Shown: one piece after another, positions 1 to 9,502 of the stretch | How positions within the stretch are numbered: the first letter of the stretch is position 1 | Layout of the letters: each line of letters begins with the position of its first letter | Source: JANQSS01 sp965249735 | GTDB taxonomy: Bacteria > Bacteroidota > Bacteroidia > Chitinophagales > Saprospiraceae | Length of the DNA: 64,000 nt | NCBI GenBank assembly: GCA_965249735.1 | Contig: CBDFMS010000015.1 | Span: 62,001 to 126,000, forward strand | Direction: 5' to 3' | The notes under the pieces: generated by a model | The model's database searches: none | What the model was told of the DNA's origin: nothing | What the model saw: the letters and a program-made list of their open reading frames with translations, nothing else | Program-made: the position numbers and the translations under genes

Positions 1-224
1 CAGGCCGTTTCTGTCAGATGAAATAAATCCGGAAAAGATTTCGGAGATAATTTCAGGCTGCTCCCTGTATATTGAAGTTTAATAATATTTTCTACCCCCA
101 AATCATAAAACTTCTTCACCACTCGTTCCATCCCCTGCGTATTTTTTAATGTCATCATGGAACTCGCCTCTTTGGGATGTCTAAAATCGGACGCCGTGAT
201 GCCGTATAATTTATGAGGATTCAT
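1..224 (-). CDS. Partial N-terminus, probable M48-family metallopeptidase
   Basis: An open frame runs leftward from an ATG at 224 off the window edge, giving 74 residues with no stop. The protein opens with MNPHKLYGITASDFRHP and then has a basic, amphipathic stretch and the segment LQYTGSSLKLSPKSFP. In my recollection this order (a GxxxxDFxHP opening, a helix ending in YDLGVENIIKLQYTGS, then a P-x-x-FP segment) is typical of the region before the catalytic domain of cytosolic M48-like zinc proteases in Bacteroidota. The HExxH motif would lie outside the window, so the call rests on the N-terminus alone. A weak purine-rich stretch precedes the ATG. Confidence 0.45.
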   Translation of the reverse strand, partial: MNPHKLYGITASDFRHPKEASSMMTLKNTQGMERVVKKFYDLGVENIIKLQYTGSSLKLSPKSFPDLFHLTETA

Positions 225-682
225 TTCTTCACTGATTAATACGATAGCAATATATCATTTTTGTAGATCACATGTCATTTAATTCTATGAATTACATTAA
301 TATCATTTCTATGGTTACGTTGACATAAGAGGAAGTTGTTGCATCGGTCTGGTATTGGATTTTGAACAGTTTGGGGCGCAATAGAGGAGAACTTCAATAT
401 GACATTTTGATTTCTTTTTGATGATATTATGTCATTGCCTCTGGATATCGGTTGTACTGTCACTTGTTCTTGTCTTCTTCTCTCTATGCTTGAGCAATCG
501 TTCCACTACTTGATTAGATCTTCATTTTTTCCTGGATGAAAAAACGGTCAACTCAATTTAAGGAAGTACAAATGTAACTGGCACAGTGTACTATTACAGA
601 GGGGCGAGGGCGAGAAACGCCACCAGCCAACCACTATTTCATCGTACTCGTTTTCAGCTCAGATGCTCAATGGCTCGAATGC
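225..682. other. Intergenic region with mobile-element debris
   Basis: No convincing gene. It holds an IS-end-like sequence at 546-570 and one copy of the dispersed octamer repeat at about 614-690. A 20-bp stretch at about 522-542 is shared, with few changes, with 29,361-29,381. An open frame of 62 codons at 275-463 on the minus strand has no recognisable features and is not called. Confidence 0.6.
546..570. mobile_element. Solitary IS-end-like 25-mer
   Basis: This 25-mer (GGTCAACTC...GGAAGTACA) matches 23 of 25 positions with 24,327-24,351, which lies directly behind an IS3-type transposase C-terminus. It is therefore probably the terminal inverted repeat of a lost copy of the same element. 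No transposase coding sequence that I can recognise remains next to it. Confidence 0.4.
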
Positions 683-690
683 TCATTCCA
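614..690. repeat. Dispersed octamer repeat, copy A
   Basis: A conserved block (636-657, ATTTCATCGTACTCGTTTTC...) is followed by a degenerate tandem tail with GCTC about every eight bases. The same block occurs at 25,888-25,909 and 29,479-29,500. The tail overlaps the stop codon of the neighbouring GH20-like gene (683-685), so the repeat forms that gene's 3' end. Confidence 0.7.
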
Positions 691-2416
691 CCATCAATTC
701 ATCCACAAACAACCACGCTTCTTTTCCAGCCCCCGACTTTCCTTCCGGAATAGTTTGATGGTAAACAACTATTTTTAGAAACCTGACAGACCTGTTTCCA
801 ACAGGTACAGATAGCGGAACTATTTTTTCTTTGCTCGGTCCTGCATATTGCTCAGCGATTTTTTCAAAAGTTTTCCCTTCTTCCGAATCGAATAGTTCCA
901 TTCGACCTGCCGGATACACCCAACTGCCAGGATGATTGGAAGTATGTATACTCACTTTCGAAATTTGTTGAACTTCACCGAAATCAAGTACAACTTGCAA
1001 ATCTTTTCCTTCAAAACCCAGCCATTGCCCATCAGCAAAAGAATTGGAACCTAAAATGCCATTGACTAGAGTTTTGGCTCCATCAACGGCTTCAAATTTT
1101 GTAGTAGCTTTTTCTAATAACTCTATTTTCGCTCCCAAAGATTTATGGACGGCAAATCTTCTTTCTTTTATTTTTCCAATAGGTTTGCCTCCTTCAAAAG
1201 CCAATGCTTTTATCAATGTATTTTCCTTTAAAATAATTGGTTCAACATATTGCCGGGAATTCATATCCGGTTGGTTTCCGTCAGTTGTAAAAAATATTTT
1301 CGCGTCTTTGCGATTTACCTTTAATTCAGTCTTCAACCCATTTTCAATCGATTCATTGGAAACTAATTTTATTGTTACATCATAAAACGCCTTACTATTG
1401 ATCAATTCCGTACCGGTAAGTAGTGGTGGATATTTCAACAAGGAATCCCTTCTTCCCCAGGTAGTGAACAGATGTCCCAGCATATTCGGATGGTCAATTT
1501 TATAAGAATATTTAATCAATGCTTCTATTGCGTCGTCTTTTCTAAAACTACAAGGCAGCACCCTGAATCCTTTTTCCAAAAACATAGGCACGGAAGGGTA
1601 GGATTCCATAGGTTCATAGTGCCAGTCACACATAATAATATCTTTTGGAATCATATCAATGGCAGCTGCTGTTCCATTAAGTGAAGATTCCCATTCGCCA
1701 TATTTGTACTTTTCACCATCGATCAATCGGTCAGCCCAGATGAACATTTCCAAGCCTTGCTTTTTTACAAAGTGATCGTGAAATTCATTGACCACTTGTG
1801 CAAATATTTTGGCAGGGTCTTTTCCAAATGTGGAGGGAGATTTTTCCGAACTAATCAAAAATAGTTCATCCATTCCCAGATGGATAGCGTCCGCCTCAAA
1901 GGCCGCCACAATTTCATCAATCATCGGAAATACAATTTCGTTTACCCGTGGATTGGTGGGATCCCATTCCCGGCAATAAATGGCTTCATTGTCGGGGAAT
2001 GCTCCTGGTGTCATATCTAATTCGGGGTACTTGGTGAGCAACGGAAACGTTTTATTAGCCCAGGATTGATGCCCAAAAGATTGAAATTCAGGCACTATAC
2101 GGATGCCCGATTTTTTGCAAACTGCTGCAAATTTTTGTGCCCCTTCCCGCGTAATATATTCTGTCCCCAGGCGCAAATCCGGATCAGACTGAAATTCAAA
2201 ACTATAATCCACTTCCAGGAAAATCAGGTTAATTCCTTTTTTAGCTAATGAAGGTATTTGCAAAGCAAGTTGCACCAATAAAGAATCGGAAGTATAATCG
2301 AGTAAATGGATTCCTACCCACTTTCCAGCTTCGGGAAGAGCTGGATTTTTTTCACGGGAGCACGCAGCCATAAGAACAAGGAATAAAATAAAAACTATCT
2401 TGGTGAAGTAAGTCAT
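683..2416 (-). CDS. Exported GH20-like glycosidase lipoprotein with CHB_HEX and F5/8 C domains
   Basis: The 577-residue protein starts with a lipoprotein signal whose lipobox is LMAAC (Cys at about 19), so it should be anchored in an envelope membrane. Residues ~30-330 read as a TIM-barrel related to glycoside hydrolase family 20. The motif IHLGMDE at ~180 stands where beta-hexosaminidases have H-x-GGDE. Next comes a chitobiase C-terminal Ig-like segment (FFTTDGNQPD, ~375-425), then a discoidin/F5-8 C-type jelly roll to the end (FADGQWLGFEG...). Likely role: hydrolysis of N-acetylhexosamine-containing glycans outside the inner membrane. The GG to GM change in the active-site motif means substrate and activity are uncertain. 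It is divergent from the NTF2-like gene with only 35 bp between the starts. The stop codon lies in a dispersed repeat. Confidence 0.8.
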   Translation of the reverse strand: MTYFTKIVFILFLVLMAACSREKNPALPEAGKWVGIHLLDYTSDSLLVQLALQIPSLAKKGINLIFLEVDYSFEFQSDPDLRLGTEYITREGAQKFAAVCKKSGIRIVPEFQSFGHQSWANKTFPLLTKYPELDMTPGAFPDNEAIYCREWDPTNPRVNEIVFPMIDEIVAAFEADAIHLGMDELFLISSEKSPSTFGKDPAKIFAQVVNEFHDHFVKKQGLEMFIWADRLIDGEKYKYGEWESSLNGTAAAIDMIPKDIIMCDWHYEPMESYPSVPMFLEKGFRVLPCSFRKDDAIEALIKYSYKIDHPNMLGHLFTTWGRRDSLLKYPPLLTGTELINSKAFYDVTIKLVSNESIENGLKTELKVNRKDAKIFFTTDGNQPDMNSRQYVEPIILKENTLIKALAFEGGKPIGKIKERRFAVHKSLGAKIELLEKATTKFEAVDGAKTLVNGILGSNSFADGQWLGFEGKDLQVVLDFGEVQQISKVSIHTSNHPGSWVYPAGRMELFDSEEGKTFEKIAEQYAGPSKEKIVPLSVPVGNRSVRFLKIVVYHQTIPEGKSGAGKEAWLFVDELMVE

Positions 2417-2451
2417 AACCCGGTGAAAATTAAACTTGAATTTATAAAAAA

Positions 2452-2943
2452 ATGAGATATTTAACTTTACTTGCCTTTTTATTCCTGGTGTTTATTTGCT
2501 GTGAGCCTCAAAAGAAGGAAGTAGCAAAAATAAAGGTAGATACTGGTCAACAAAAAAAAGCCCTAAAAACCACCCTCAATGATATGTGGGATGCCATTGA
2601 AAAAGGAGATATTGAACGGTATGCCAGTTATGTTCATCCGGACTATACCCAGTTTGGTGAAACTGATGCCGTGCTGAAAGTTGGAAAAGAAGCCGAAGTA
2701 AATGGAGTTGCGGATTGGATAAAAAATTCAACCGGTATTCACACAGAAATGGAAGATCCCCGGATAACGATAAACGGTGATGTTGCATGGATAGTCTATT
2801 ATTGGCGAGACAGCGGCATCACTAATCAGAAGGCATTTGCTTCTCGGGGTAAATCGACAAGAATTTTTGTAAAAGAAGGTGATAAATGGCTGTGCATACA
2901 TGGTCATTACACCTTGTTGCCGGAGGATGAAAAATTAAATTAA
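2452..2943 (+). CDS. NTF2-like (SnoaL/DUF4440) lipoprotein
   Basis: 163 residues with a short lipoprotein signal (FICC, Cys at 17). The mature part has the alpha+beta pattern of the NTF2-like fold: a helix with LNDMWDAIEKGDIERY and VHPDYTQFG, then central strands with ITINGDVAWIVYYW, and a final WLCIHGHYTLLP. In this family a GDVAWVxY strand followed by a KxGDxW(x)I(x)HxH strand is characteristic. No catalytic residues can be assigned, and members range from enzymes to ligand-binding proteins. It is the only plus-strand gene in the first 15 kb. It is convergent with the GH9 gene (5 bp between stops), so it may be an unrelated passenger of the carbohydrate cluster. Confidence 0.75.
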   Translation: MRYLTLLAFLFLVFICCEPQKKEVAKIKVDTGQQKKALKTTLNDMWDAIEKGDIERYASYVHPDYTQFGETDAVLKVGKEAEVNGVADWIKNSTGIHTEMEDPRITINGDVAWIVYYWRDSGITNQKAFASRGKSTRIFVKEGDKWLCIHGHYTLLPEDEKLN

Positions 2944-2948
2944 TTCCA

Positions 2949-4790
2949 TCATCTGCCTGCAATCGCAATCAAATACCAGGTAGAATGTGGCAACCATTGT
3001 TCCGCCCATCGCCAATCATTATCCTTGCCCGTTTCGAGGTAGCCGCGGTTCAAATCAATATCTGTTTCATCATAAAGGCCGGCAGTAATTCCATTGCAAA
3101 TGCCTCCTGCAGACGCTGTATATTCGTATGATTCGAAAAACATATATTGAACATTATTTCTGCCCCAGCCTTCCAACATACAGGCATCAAAAGGATTCAA
3201 ACCTAAAATCCAGTTTAATTGATTCCATGCGTAGCTTTGAAGCTTGTCATAAAAAGGTTGGTCATCTTTAAAATATTTGGCTGCCAATCGGGCTGCAGCA
3301 GCCTGAGAACCTAATCTCGCATTTTCTCCTTGCCACCAAGGAGCTGTTTCCGTATCATGAGGAAAAAAGAATCTGGCATTACGATCTCCTTTTTTATTTT
3401 GAACAAACTGGCGACTATAGCCGAAAGGATTGTTAACCTCTCCAGTAATTTCCAGTTCAAAGGTCAAATTTTTCTTTATTGCGTCAAGCACTTTTCCTTT
3501 TGTAATCTCATCCGCAATTTCAAGATAATAAAGCAAACTCACCACAGGTAACCCAGCATCTGAAGCATGAAAAAACGGTCGATCGCCATCATCAGCACGC
3601 CAATAATATTTGTATTTGCCATTCTCTATCAGGCGGTTTATCAAATTATCGGCTCTTGTATCCGCTGCCGTTTTATAGACTGTTTTTTTGGTGGCTCTGT
3701 ACAATTCTGTTGCGGCCATGAGGGCGCAATAATCATCCACAATATTCTCTTTGCCATCATTGGTGAAATAAATATTGTTTTGCTCCAAATAGGCAAAGGC
3801 GTCTTCGGCGGCTTTGAGATACGCCTCGTTTTCGAAGTCGCCGGAAACCGAATAAGTGCTTGCCATTGCCAGACTTGCAATAGCAACACCAGCACCTCCA
3901 CGGTAGCCTGTTTCATAATTTTCTTCGGCTGCGTCCGCCATTTTTTGATTGACAAAATCGGTCTCTTCCGGCTTTGATTCTTTGATTCGAAAACCCGTCA
4001 TAGTAGGAGAAATCCGACGGTCTTCAGGCTTCTTTCCGGGACCGGGTGCCGACACCGAACGATAAAATGATCCTTCGGGGTTTTTCACACGCACGAGATA
4101 ATCCGCCCCGTACATCGCCTCATCCAAAAGTCTTCGTTTGTATTGCCGGAAATTCGGGTCGTCCCGCTCTTCCAGAATTTCAAAGGTTTTAAATAAACTC
4201 CAATCCGTGAGCGGGATTTGTTGCGGATTGAAAAAAGTCGAATACGTCAGGTGAGATAAAAGTTTGGAGTAATCTCCCGTTGCATCGTACCAACCACCGC
4301 TGACATCGATCTCCCCGCTTTTACTTCCGGAGAAAGCCATTTTACTATCTGCTTTATTTAGCAAGCCAGAGGTTCTTTGTGTTTTAAAATAATTGACAAC
4401 ATCCGAAAGCGTATTTCTTTCGAGAATATTATTTTGAATTAGAAATGGAAAAGATTTGAGTACAATGTCATTGGCAGAACATTCTATGAAATATGTTCCT
4501 TCTTTTTTTACCTCATCAAAATCGATCGTCCAAAAACACCAATCCCGCCATTTATCCACCGCTCCGACTTTAGCAGGCTTACCGGAAAATACCTCCTGAC
4601 CAGAGGTATAGTCCACAATTTTAAACGTGGTGATCCGGTCGTTTTCATGACCTAATATCACACCGTGCTTCGCCCCTTGTGTTTCATAGCCGATGTGATT
4701 GTGCAGGATTTTGACAGCCGAATTTTGTCCGGATAAGTTTATGTGGCCGCAAAAAAATGACAACATCATCAAAAAAGCAATATTTTTCAT
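2949..4790 (-). CDS. Secreted glycoside hydrolase family 9 (endoglucanase-type)
   Basis: 613 residues with a signal peptide (to about residue 22, ending SGQNS). Residues ~25-115 form the N-terminal Ig-like domain of GH9 enzymes (HNHIGYETQGAKHGVIL; KVVDYTSGQEVFSGK-like). The rest is an (alpha/alpha)6 barrel. The segment GGWYDATGDYSK at ~165-175 matches the family position that supplies the catalytic base Asp pair, although the usual DAGD has become DATGD. The segment WRWAEQWLPHSTWYL at ~593-607 carries the expected general-acid Glu near the C-terminus. Family members hydrolyse beta-1,4-glucans or related beta-glycans. Located between the GH20-like and Gfo/Idh/MocA genes on the same strand, it is probably part of one glycan-use locus. 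Confidence 0.85.
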   Translation of the reverse strand: MKNIAFLMMLSFFCGHINLSGQNSAVKILHNHIGYETQGAKHGVILGHENDRITTFKIVDYTSGQEVFSGKPAKVGAVDKWRDWCFWTIDFDEVKKEGTYFIECSANDIVLKSFPFLIQNNILERNTLSDVVNYFKTQRTSGLLNKADSKMAFSGSKSGEIDVSGGWYDATGDYSKLLSHLTYSTFFNPQQIPLTDWSLFKTFEILEERDDPNFRQYKRRLLDEAMYGADYLVRVKNPEGSFYRSVSAPGPGKKPEDRRISPTMTGFRIKESKPEETDFVNQKMADAAEENYETGYRGGAGVAIASLAMASTYSVSGDFENEAYLKAAEDAFAYLEQNNIYFTNDGKENIVDDYCALMAATELYRATKKTVYKTAADTRADNLINRLIENGKYKYYWRADDGDRPFFHASDAGLPVVSLLYYLEIADEITKGKVLDAIKKNLTFELEITGEVNNPFGYSRQFVQNKKGDRNARFFFPHDTETAPWWQGENARLGSQAAAARLAAKYFKDDQPFYDKLQSYAWNQLNWILGLNPFDACMLEGWGRNNVQYMFFESYEYTASAGGICNGITAGLYDETDIDLNRGYLETGKDNDWRWAEQWLPHSTWYLIAIAGR

Positions 4791-4919
4791 AATTATGTTT
4801 TTAAGTAGCGCGAATGGCTGCGTAAATGTGCCTGGTTCATATTTAAGTCGCTAATTTAAACCGATTCATTAAACTAAAGCATTTCATTATTTGATTGTAT
4901 GCGTCGATGGGGTATATTC

Positions 4920-6320
4920 TTATAAAACCACAGAGGCGACCTGTTTTGTTTTCCTACTTTTTTCTGCCATAAAACCCATAATGTGGCTTTCGATGGAATC
5001 ATCAATTGTCGATGTCAATAATCCATGGTCTTGATTTTTTATTGCTTGAAGCCAATCACTCACGAGGGCCCAGTCACCGCCACCGTGACCACTATCTTTA
5101 TATTTTCCATCATCTTCATGTACATCCCATTTCGTAGATTTCATGGTTAAAAAATCGGTGTGAATAAAATGATCCATATCGCCGACAATATCACCCATGG
5201 ACCCCATGACACGCGTCCTTCTGCCATGATATGAAGTAAAAGCTTCCATTGAAAAATTAGCCGTTATATCATCGTCAAATTCCATGGAAGTAATATAATG
5301 ATCAGGTTGGTTATTGTCCATTCGATATACACATCGCCCGTAATTGGTTGTCTTAAGTTGTTCCATGATAAAATCACCATGTGTCGATTTATCTTCAGGA
5401 AAATCAAATACATAGGTATAATCACGATCCCTGTGATAGATTTTTATCGCGGAGTAGGGGCAACTCGCTTCGATGGCACAACCACCAGTACATCGTTTTG
5501 TACTTCCTTCAGGGGCATTGGATTCTTTAAACCATTTTAAACCTCCAAATGCCGAAATGTTTTTACAAGGCCTTCCGATTATCCAACGCAATATGTCCAG
5601 ATCATGACACGATTTACCGAGAATTATCGGTGTCGTTTCTTTTGAGTTGTGCCAATTTCCTCTGACATAGGAGTGGGCCATATGGACATGTTGAATTGGC
5701 TCCAGGTGCTGAATACTGATCAGTTCGCCGATGGTGCCCGCGTCGATCATTTCCTTGAGCTTAATAAAATAGGGCGTGTATCTCAGCACATGACAAACAG
5801 CCACAATTCGACCTGTTTTTTTGGCTAAGGCCAAAATATCCCTACATTCTTTTTCGGAAGGGGAAATTGGTTTTTCCAGTAGAATATCATAACCCATTTC
5901 CAATGCAAGCATGCACGGCCCGTAATGTAAATCATCAGGGGTAGATATAATGACGGCATCCGCAAATTTTGGTTGTTCGAAAACATGTTCCCATGTAACA
6001 AATCTGTTTTCATCTGGGATATTGTGTTTTTGGGTGTATCGCTCATTTCTGATTGGTATGGGTTCAGCAACGCCGACAATATCGAGCTCATTAGGGAACT
6101 GAACAGCGTAATTACCATATACATTACCTCTTGCGCCCGCCCCAAGTGTTATCGCTGTCACCGGGGTTTTAATGGAATGGTTTGAGAATTCCCTTGCCGG
6201 GATCGTTTTCTCGTTTCTGTTCGTATCGGTTATGTCTGATAAGGAACTTGATAAAAAGGGAACGGCGCCCATTCCCATTGCCAATTTTTTAATTGCTTTT
6301 CTACGATCTACTTTTTTCAT
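4920..6320 (-). CDS. Gfo/Idh/MocA-family oxidoreductase with Tat-like leader
   Basis: 466 residues. The N-terminus DRRKAIKKLAMGMG has a twin-arginine-like motif followed by a hydrophobic stretch, as in many Bacteroidota periplasmic members of this family. A Rossmann domain follows (ITLGAGARGNVYG, ~57-68), with the family hallmark EKP at ~148 (LLEKPISPSEKE). The C-terminal alpha/beta domain contains CHDLDILRW at ~238-246, the usual location of the catalytic Lys/His-type residues. A Cys-rich patch (RCTGGC...SCPYS, ~275-290) is an insertion. NAD(P)-dependent sugar or inositol oxidation/epimerisation is the family theme; GH109 glycosidases share the fold. Substrate is unknown. Neighbours suggest glycan breakdown. 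Confidence 0.85.
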   Translation of the reverse strand: MKKVDRRKAIKKLAMGMGAVPFLSSSLSDITDTNRNEKTIPAREFSNHSIKTPVTAITLGAGARGNVYGNYAVQFPNELDIVGVAEPIPIRNERYTQKHNIPDENRFVTWEHVFEQPKFADAVIISTPDDLHYGPCMLALEMGYDILLEKPISPSEKECRDILALAKKTGRIVAVCHVLRYTPYFIKLKEMIDAGTIGELISIQHLEPIQHVHMAHSYVRGNWHNSKETTPIILGKSCHDLDILRWIIGRPCKNISAFGGLKWFKESNAPEGSTKRCTGGCAIEASCPYSAIKIYHRDRDYTYVFDFPEDKSTHGDFIMEQLKTTNYGRCVYRMDNNQPDHYITSMEFDDDITANFSMEAFTSYHGRRTRVMGSMGDIVGDMDHFIHTDFLTMKSTKWDVHEDDGKYKDSGHGGGDWALVSDWLQAIKNQDHGLLTSTIDDSIESHIMGFMAEKSRKTKQVASVVL

Positions 6321-6541
6321 AAGTTCTCTTTGTTCTATGCGAAGAAGGATATTCCTTTATCCTCATTGTTACGTGGTATACAAAGTTACTTTAACTTGAT
6401 TCAACTTGTTCTGCGATCTAGTCAAAAACCAGATCTGGTCACAAGCTTTATCCAATGCCATAGTGTTCAGTATTCACGTTATACCGCATTGGACGGGACA
6501 GGATTAAGACAGATAAGATAAGTAGTGTTATGGCGATAGAT

Positions 6542-7828
6542 TCATTCCATTAAGCGATTTCGCGACCTGGAATGTGGTCGTCTATACAATCGAAAATAAT
6601 ACCAAGCTGCGGCACCACCTATAAAAGAAAATAAAGCCAACATCCAAAACACATGTTGATGCCCCTCTGCGCCTGGCGAATTCTCCAGGAGATATCCCAT
6701 GGCAGGCCCTGCAAATATATCCGGTGTATAACCAATGATGGAAATAAGACCAACTGCCGTTCCTGTAAGAGCCAAGGGTATTTGACCTCTATCCATCACG
6801 GCAAAATATAAAGAGCGAGCCGCGTACACTCCGGTCGCCACAACTAAAATTGAAATAATAAACAAAACTGTCTCCGAATCAGAAACCAAACCAAGAGCGA
6901 ATAATAATGCTCCAACAAATGAAACAACAAAACTAACGACCAACCAGAATGTGGTTCGTGAGCGGTCCGCCACTACCCCAATGAGGATGCCAATGACAGG
7001 ACGAATAAATAGCAAAAAAGTGCCTACCTGGGCAGATTGCACCTGGTCATAAAGCATCACTTCTTTGGCATACAATGAAAGCACATCTGTGATTTTGTAG
7101 CCTACGTATGCACATAGAATAATGATCATCAGCAACCATACGGAAGGCAAGCGCAACACCTCTCGAATTTCTGATATCGTTATTTTTTCCAGGATGATCT
7201 TCTTTTCTGTTTTATGATCCAGGTTCATAAATAACCATACCAGCACGCCAACCAGAGCAATTATGCCGGAGGATACCAGTATGACCTGTTTGAAGGCGGC
7301 TCGACTTTCAGAGACCGTCACTTCGGTAATTTCTGAAGTAATAAATAGTGAAAAAATAAATACACCCATGGCGCCGAACAATGCCCCCACTAATCCGCGT
7401 CCGCCATCCAAAAAGCCAAATGCCTTGCCTTGTGAAGTAGATCCACCCCAAACCCGCGTGGCTTTGATCATCGGGGACCAGAATAAAAAAATGGTCGTAA
7501 AACCCCAATAACCATATAGTATTTTTAATACGGTATAACCTGGAAATGTAGCATAAACCAGCCCTCCTAAAGCAGTCATCCAAAGCGCCACGGCAATCAA
7601 TTTTCTTGGAGGAACCTTATCCGCTAAGGGCCCTCCAAAGAGATAAGATAATAAGGCTACTATGCCATATACAGAGAAACATAGACCCAACTGAAGGTTG
7701 TCCAACCCAAAGGCGTCCAGCACCGTAGGCCTAAAGACTCGTGCAAGAACAAAAGGAAGAATAAATACAGACTCTCCAGCCAAAATAAGGAGTAAGAGAA
7801 AGTGCCAGGGGGGCTTTTTTTGATTCAC
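6542..7828 (-). CDS. MFS transporter (12 TM)
   Basis: 428 residues with about twelve hydrophobic helices and a charged central loop (LDHKTEKKIILEKITISE, ~205-225) typical of the major facilitator superfamily. The loop between TM2 and TM3 carries GGPLADKVPPRK, which matches the conserved G-x-x-x-D-[RK]-x-[GP]-[RK][RK] signature. The equivalent in the second half is VVADRSR. The chosen start is GTG at 7828 (minus-strand GTG AAT CAA); the protein begins MNQKKPPWHF just before TM1. It probably imports the sugar or sugar acid released by the neighbouring exported hydrolases. The exact substrate cannot be read from sequence. Confidence 0.85.
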   Translation of the reverse strand: MNQKKPPWHFLLLLILAGESVFILPFVLARVFRPTVLDAFGLDNLQLGLCFSVYGIVALLSYLFGGPLADKVPPRKLIAVALWMTALGGLVYATFPGYTVLKILYGYWGFTTIFLFWSPMIKATRVWGGSTSQGKAFGFLDGGRGLVGALFGAMGVFIFSLFITSEITEVTVSESRAAFKQVILVSSGIIALVGVLVWLFMNLDHKTEKKIILEKITISEIREVLRLPSVWLLMIIILCAYVGYKITDVLSLYAKEVMLYDQVQSAQVGTFLLFIRPVIGILIGVVADRSRTTFWLVVSFVVSFVGALLFALGLVSDSETVLFIISILVVATGVYAARSLYFAVMDRGQIPLALTGTAVGLISIIGYTPDIFAGPAMGYLLENSPGAEGHQHVFWMLALFSFIGGAAAWYYFRLYRRPHSRSRNRLME

Positions 7829-8084
7829 TGAGGTTAATGGATTTGATGTTTAAACATAAGCATAAAGATTCTTGTATAAAAAGAGCTCTTTGTCATTGTT
7901 TTCGATTGGAATAGGGTCACGTGTTAGGTGGCTTTTTCAGATAGGGGCTGTTTTTATTTTAATATTGTTTTTCCTTTTGATCTGTATAAATTCTAGTATG
8001 GCAGTTAACGTTTCGTGCATGAAGGGTGGCATCCCCATAAAGTGATATGACCTCATTTACCTTGTTCGCAGCTTTTAAATTTAT

Positions 8085-9431
8085 TCAATTTCTGTCCTTT
8101 AGCGGGATAATCCATATATTTTTTTCTAAATCAATTGCTCCTCCAATTTCTTCTTGTACAACTCTATCGGTCACAATTAATCCTTTTTTCGCCATATTTT
8201 CAAAATTATCGATACCGTTATTGGGGAAATTTTGTCTGGTTCTATGAATATTAAATTGATTTGAAAATTTTCTACCGAAACACTCTTCTATGCCATCTTT
8301 TCCAATCATAAACCCAATTAACCCACCCCAGGTTGCCGTTGGATTATCTGAATCCCATCCTGCCAGTGTTCCTATTTTTATGGTTTTTATTAAATCACCT
8401 TCCCCATAGAACAGACTGACCAAACTTGCTGCAAAGTTTATTCCTGCGGCAAAGCAGCCATTGCAGTATAAGTTTTTTGAAGTCATATCATATCCATCTT
8501 CCTCATTGACCTGATATCTGTAGTAAATCGAATCTCTTGTTTGTTCCCAAGGGATACCCGACTTATGCAGCTTAAGTGTATAATCAAACATTCGAGCCGG
8601 ATATGAACCATCATCAAGGACCTCTCTTGCCTCATTTGCCATCCAATATATTTTCTGACTCATTGTTTTTCTGGCATCCGGTATAGAAGCCAAAGAATAC
8701 ATGGTTACATAAAATTTCGAAATTTCTTCGGCTTCTTCTCTCGCTGTAGTTTGAATAGGTAGATGCGCGATTCTTGATGCAACATCCGGTCGTGTAGGTG
8801 CGAATAATCCAAATATCTCCGTAGTTAGTTGGGCATCGATCATTTCAAAATGTTCGTTGTTATTTGGATTTCCTGTTTCAGGAGGAAAAAGACCCTCTTT
8901 CATTAAATCAAATGCTTTTTGATTGGATACCCATAAATAATTTTCTTCTTCTGATTTTATATGTTTTAACCAGCCATCACGTATTTGATTCGGAGATAGC
9001 ATGCTGGAATTGCTTGTATAAAGAAGATGCTGGTACATATATTCGATATCCGTATCATCATCTGCACCCCAGATGTCATTGGTGTCTTTAAACACAAAAT
9101 CAATGGTAGGAGATACGTCACTGGGAATACCTTCACCCCATATACTGGGTAGATCAGGTCTTCCCCAGTCCGCTCTGGTATAAAAATCTCCGGTTTTTAT
9201 TTCTCCGATGTTACCAATTTTATCCATCTCCGTAACCAGCCCTGTCCAATTGGCAATACATTGTCCCAACCAAAAACCACATAATTGATCATAATATGTA
9301 TCTCGTGAAATACTAATATATTGTTTCTCCTTTTTGATCGAGGTGATTCTCTTTTCATCCGGCTTCTTGTTCACGCTATTACATGAAGAAAAAACAAAAA
9401 TGGAGAATGTTATTAAAATAATGAATTTCAT
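8085..9431 (-). CDS. Exported ADP-ribosylglycohydrolase-family lipoprotein
   Basis: 448 residues, with a lipoprotein signal ending VFSSC (Cys at ~16). The body follows the all-helical DraG/ADP-ribosylglycohydrolase fold: CGFWLGQCIANWTG near the start, the metal-binding acidic segment WGADDDTDIEY at ~122-132, and AGWDSDNPTATWGGLIGF at ~357-374, where family members have the second D-x-D metal ligands. In cytosolic DraG enzymes the reaction is removal of ADP-ribose from proteins. An exported lipoprotein copy in a glycan locus is more likely to act on another N- or O-glycosidic bond, which is inference. Upstream lies a small open frame (9503-9649). Confidence 0.8.
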   Translation of the reverse strand: MKFIILITFSIFVFSSCNSVNKKPDEKRITSIKKEKQYISISRDTYYDQLCGFWLGQCIANWTGLVTEMDKIGNIGEIKTGDFYTRADWGRPDLPSIWGEGIPSDVSPTIDFVFKDTNDIWGADDDTDIEYMYQHLLYTSNSSMLSPNQIRDGWLKHIKSEEENYLWVSNQKAFDLMKEGLFPPETGNPNNNEHFEMIDAQLTTEIFGLFAPTRPDVASRIAHLPIQTTAREEAEEISKFYVTMYSLASIPDARKTMSQKIYWMANEAREVLDDGSYPARMFDYTLKLHKSGIPWEQTRDSIYYRYQVNEEDGYDMTSKNLYCNGCFAAGINFAASLVSLFYGEGDLIKTIKIGTLAGWDSDNPTATWGGLIGFMIGKDGIEECFGRKFSNQFNIHRTRQNFPNNGIDNFENMAKKGLIVTDRVVQEEIGGAIDLEKNIWIIPLKDRN

Positions 9432-9502
9432 AATTGCTTCTAGCGTTTCGTGTAAAATACGTTTTACTGCAATTTTGCACCTTGCTGGTATTTCGATTTA
9501 AT

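Noticed and set aside
275..463. 62-codon minus-strand frame
   Set aside because: Composition looks non-coding and it overlaps presumed mobile-element debris.
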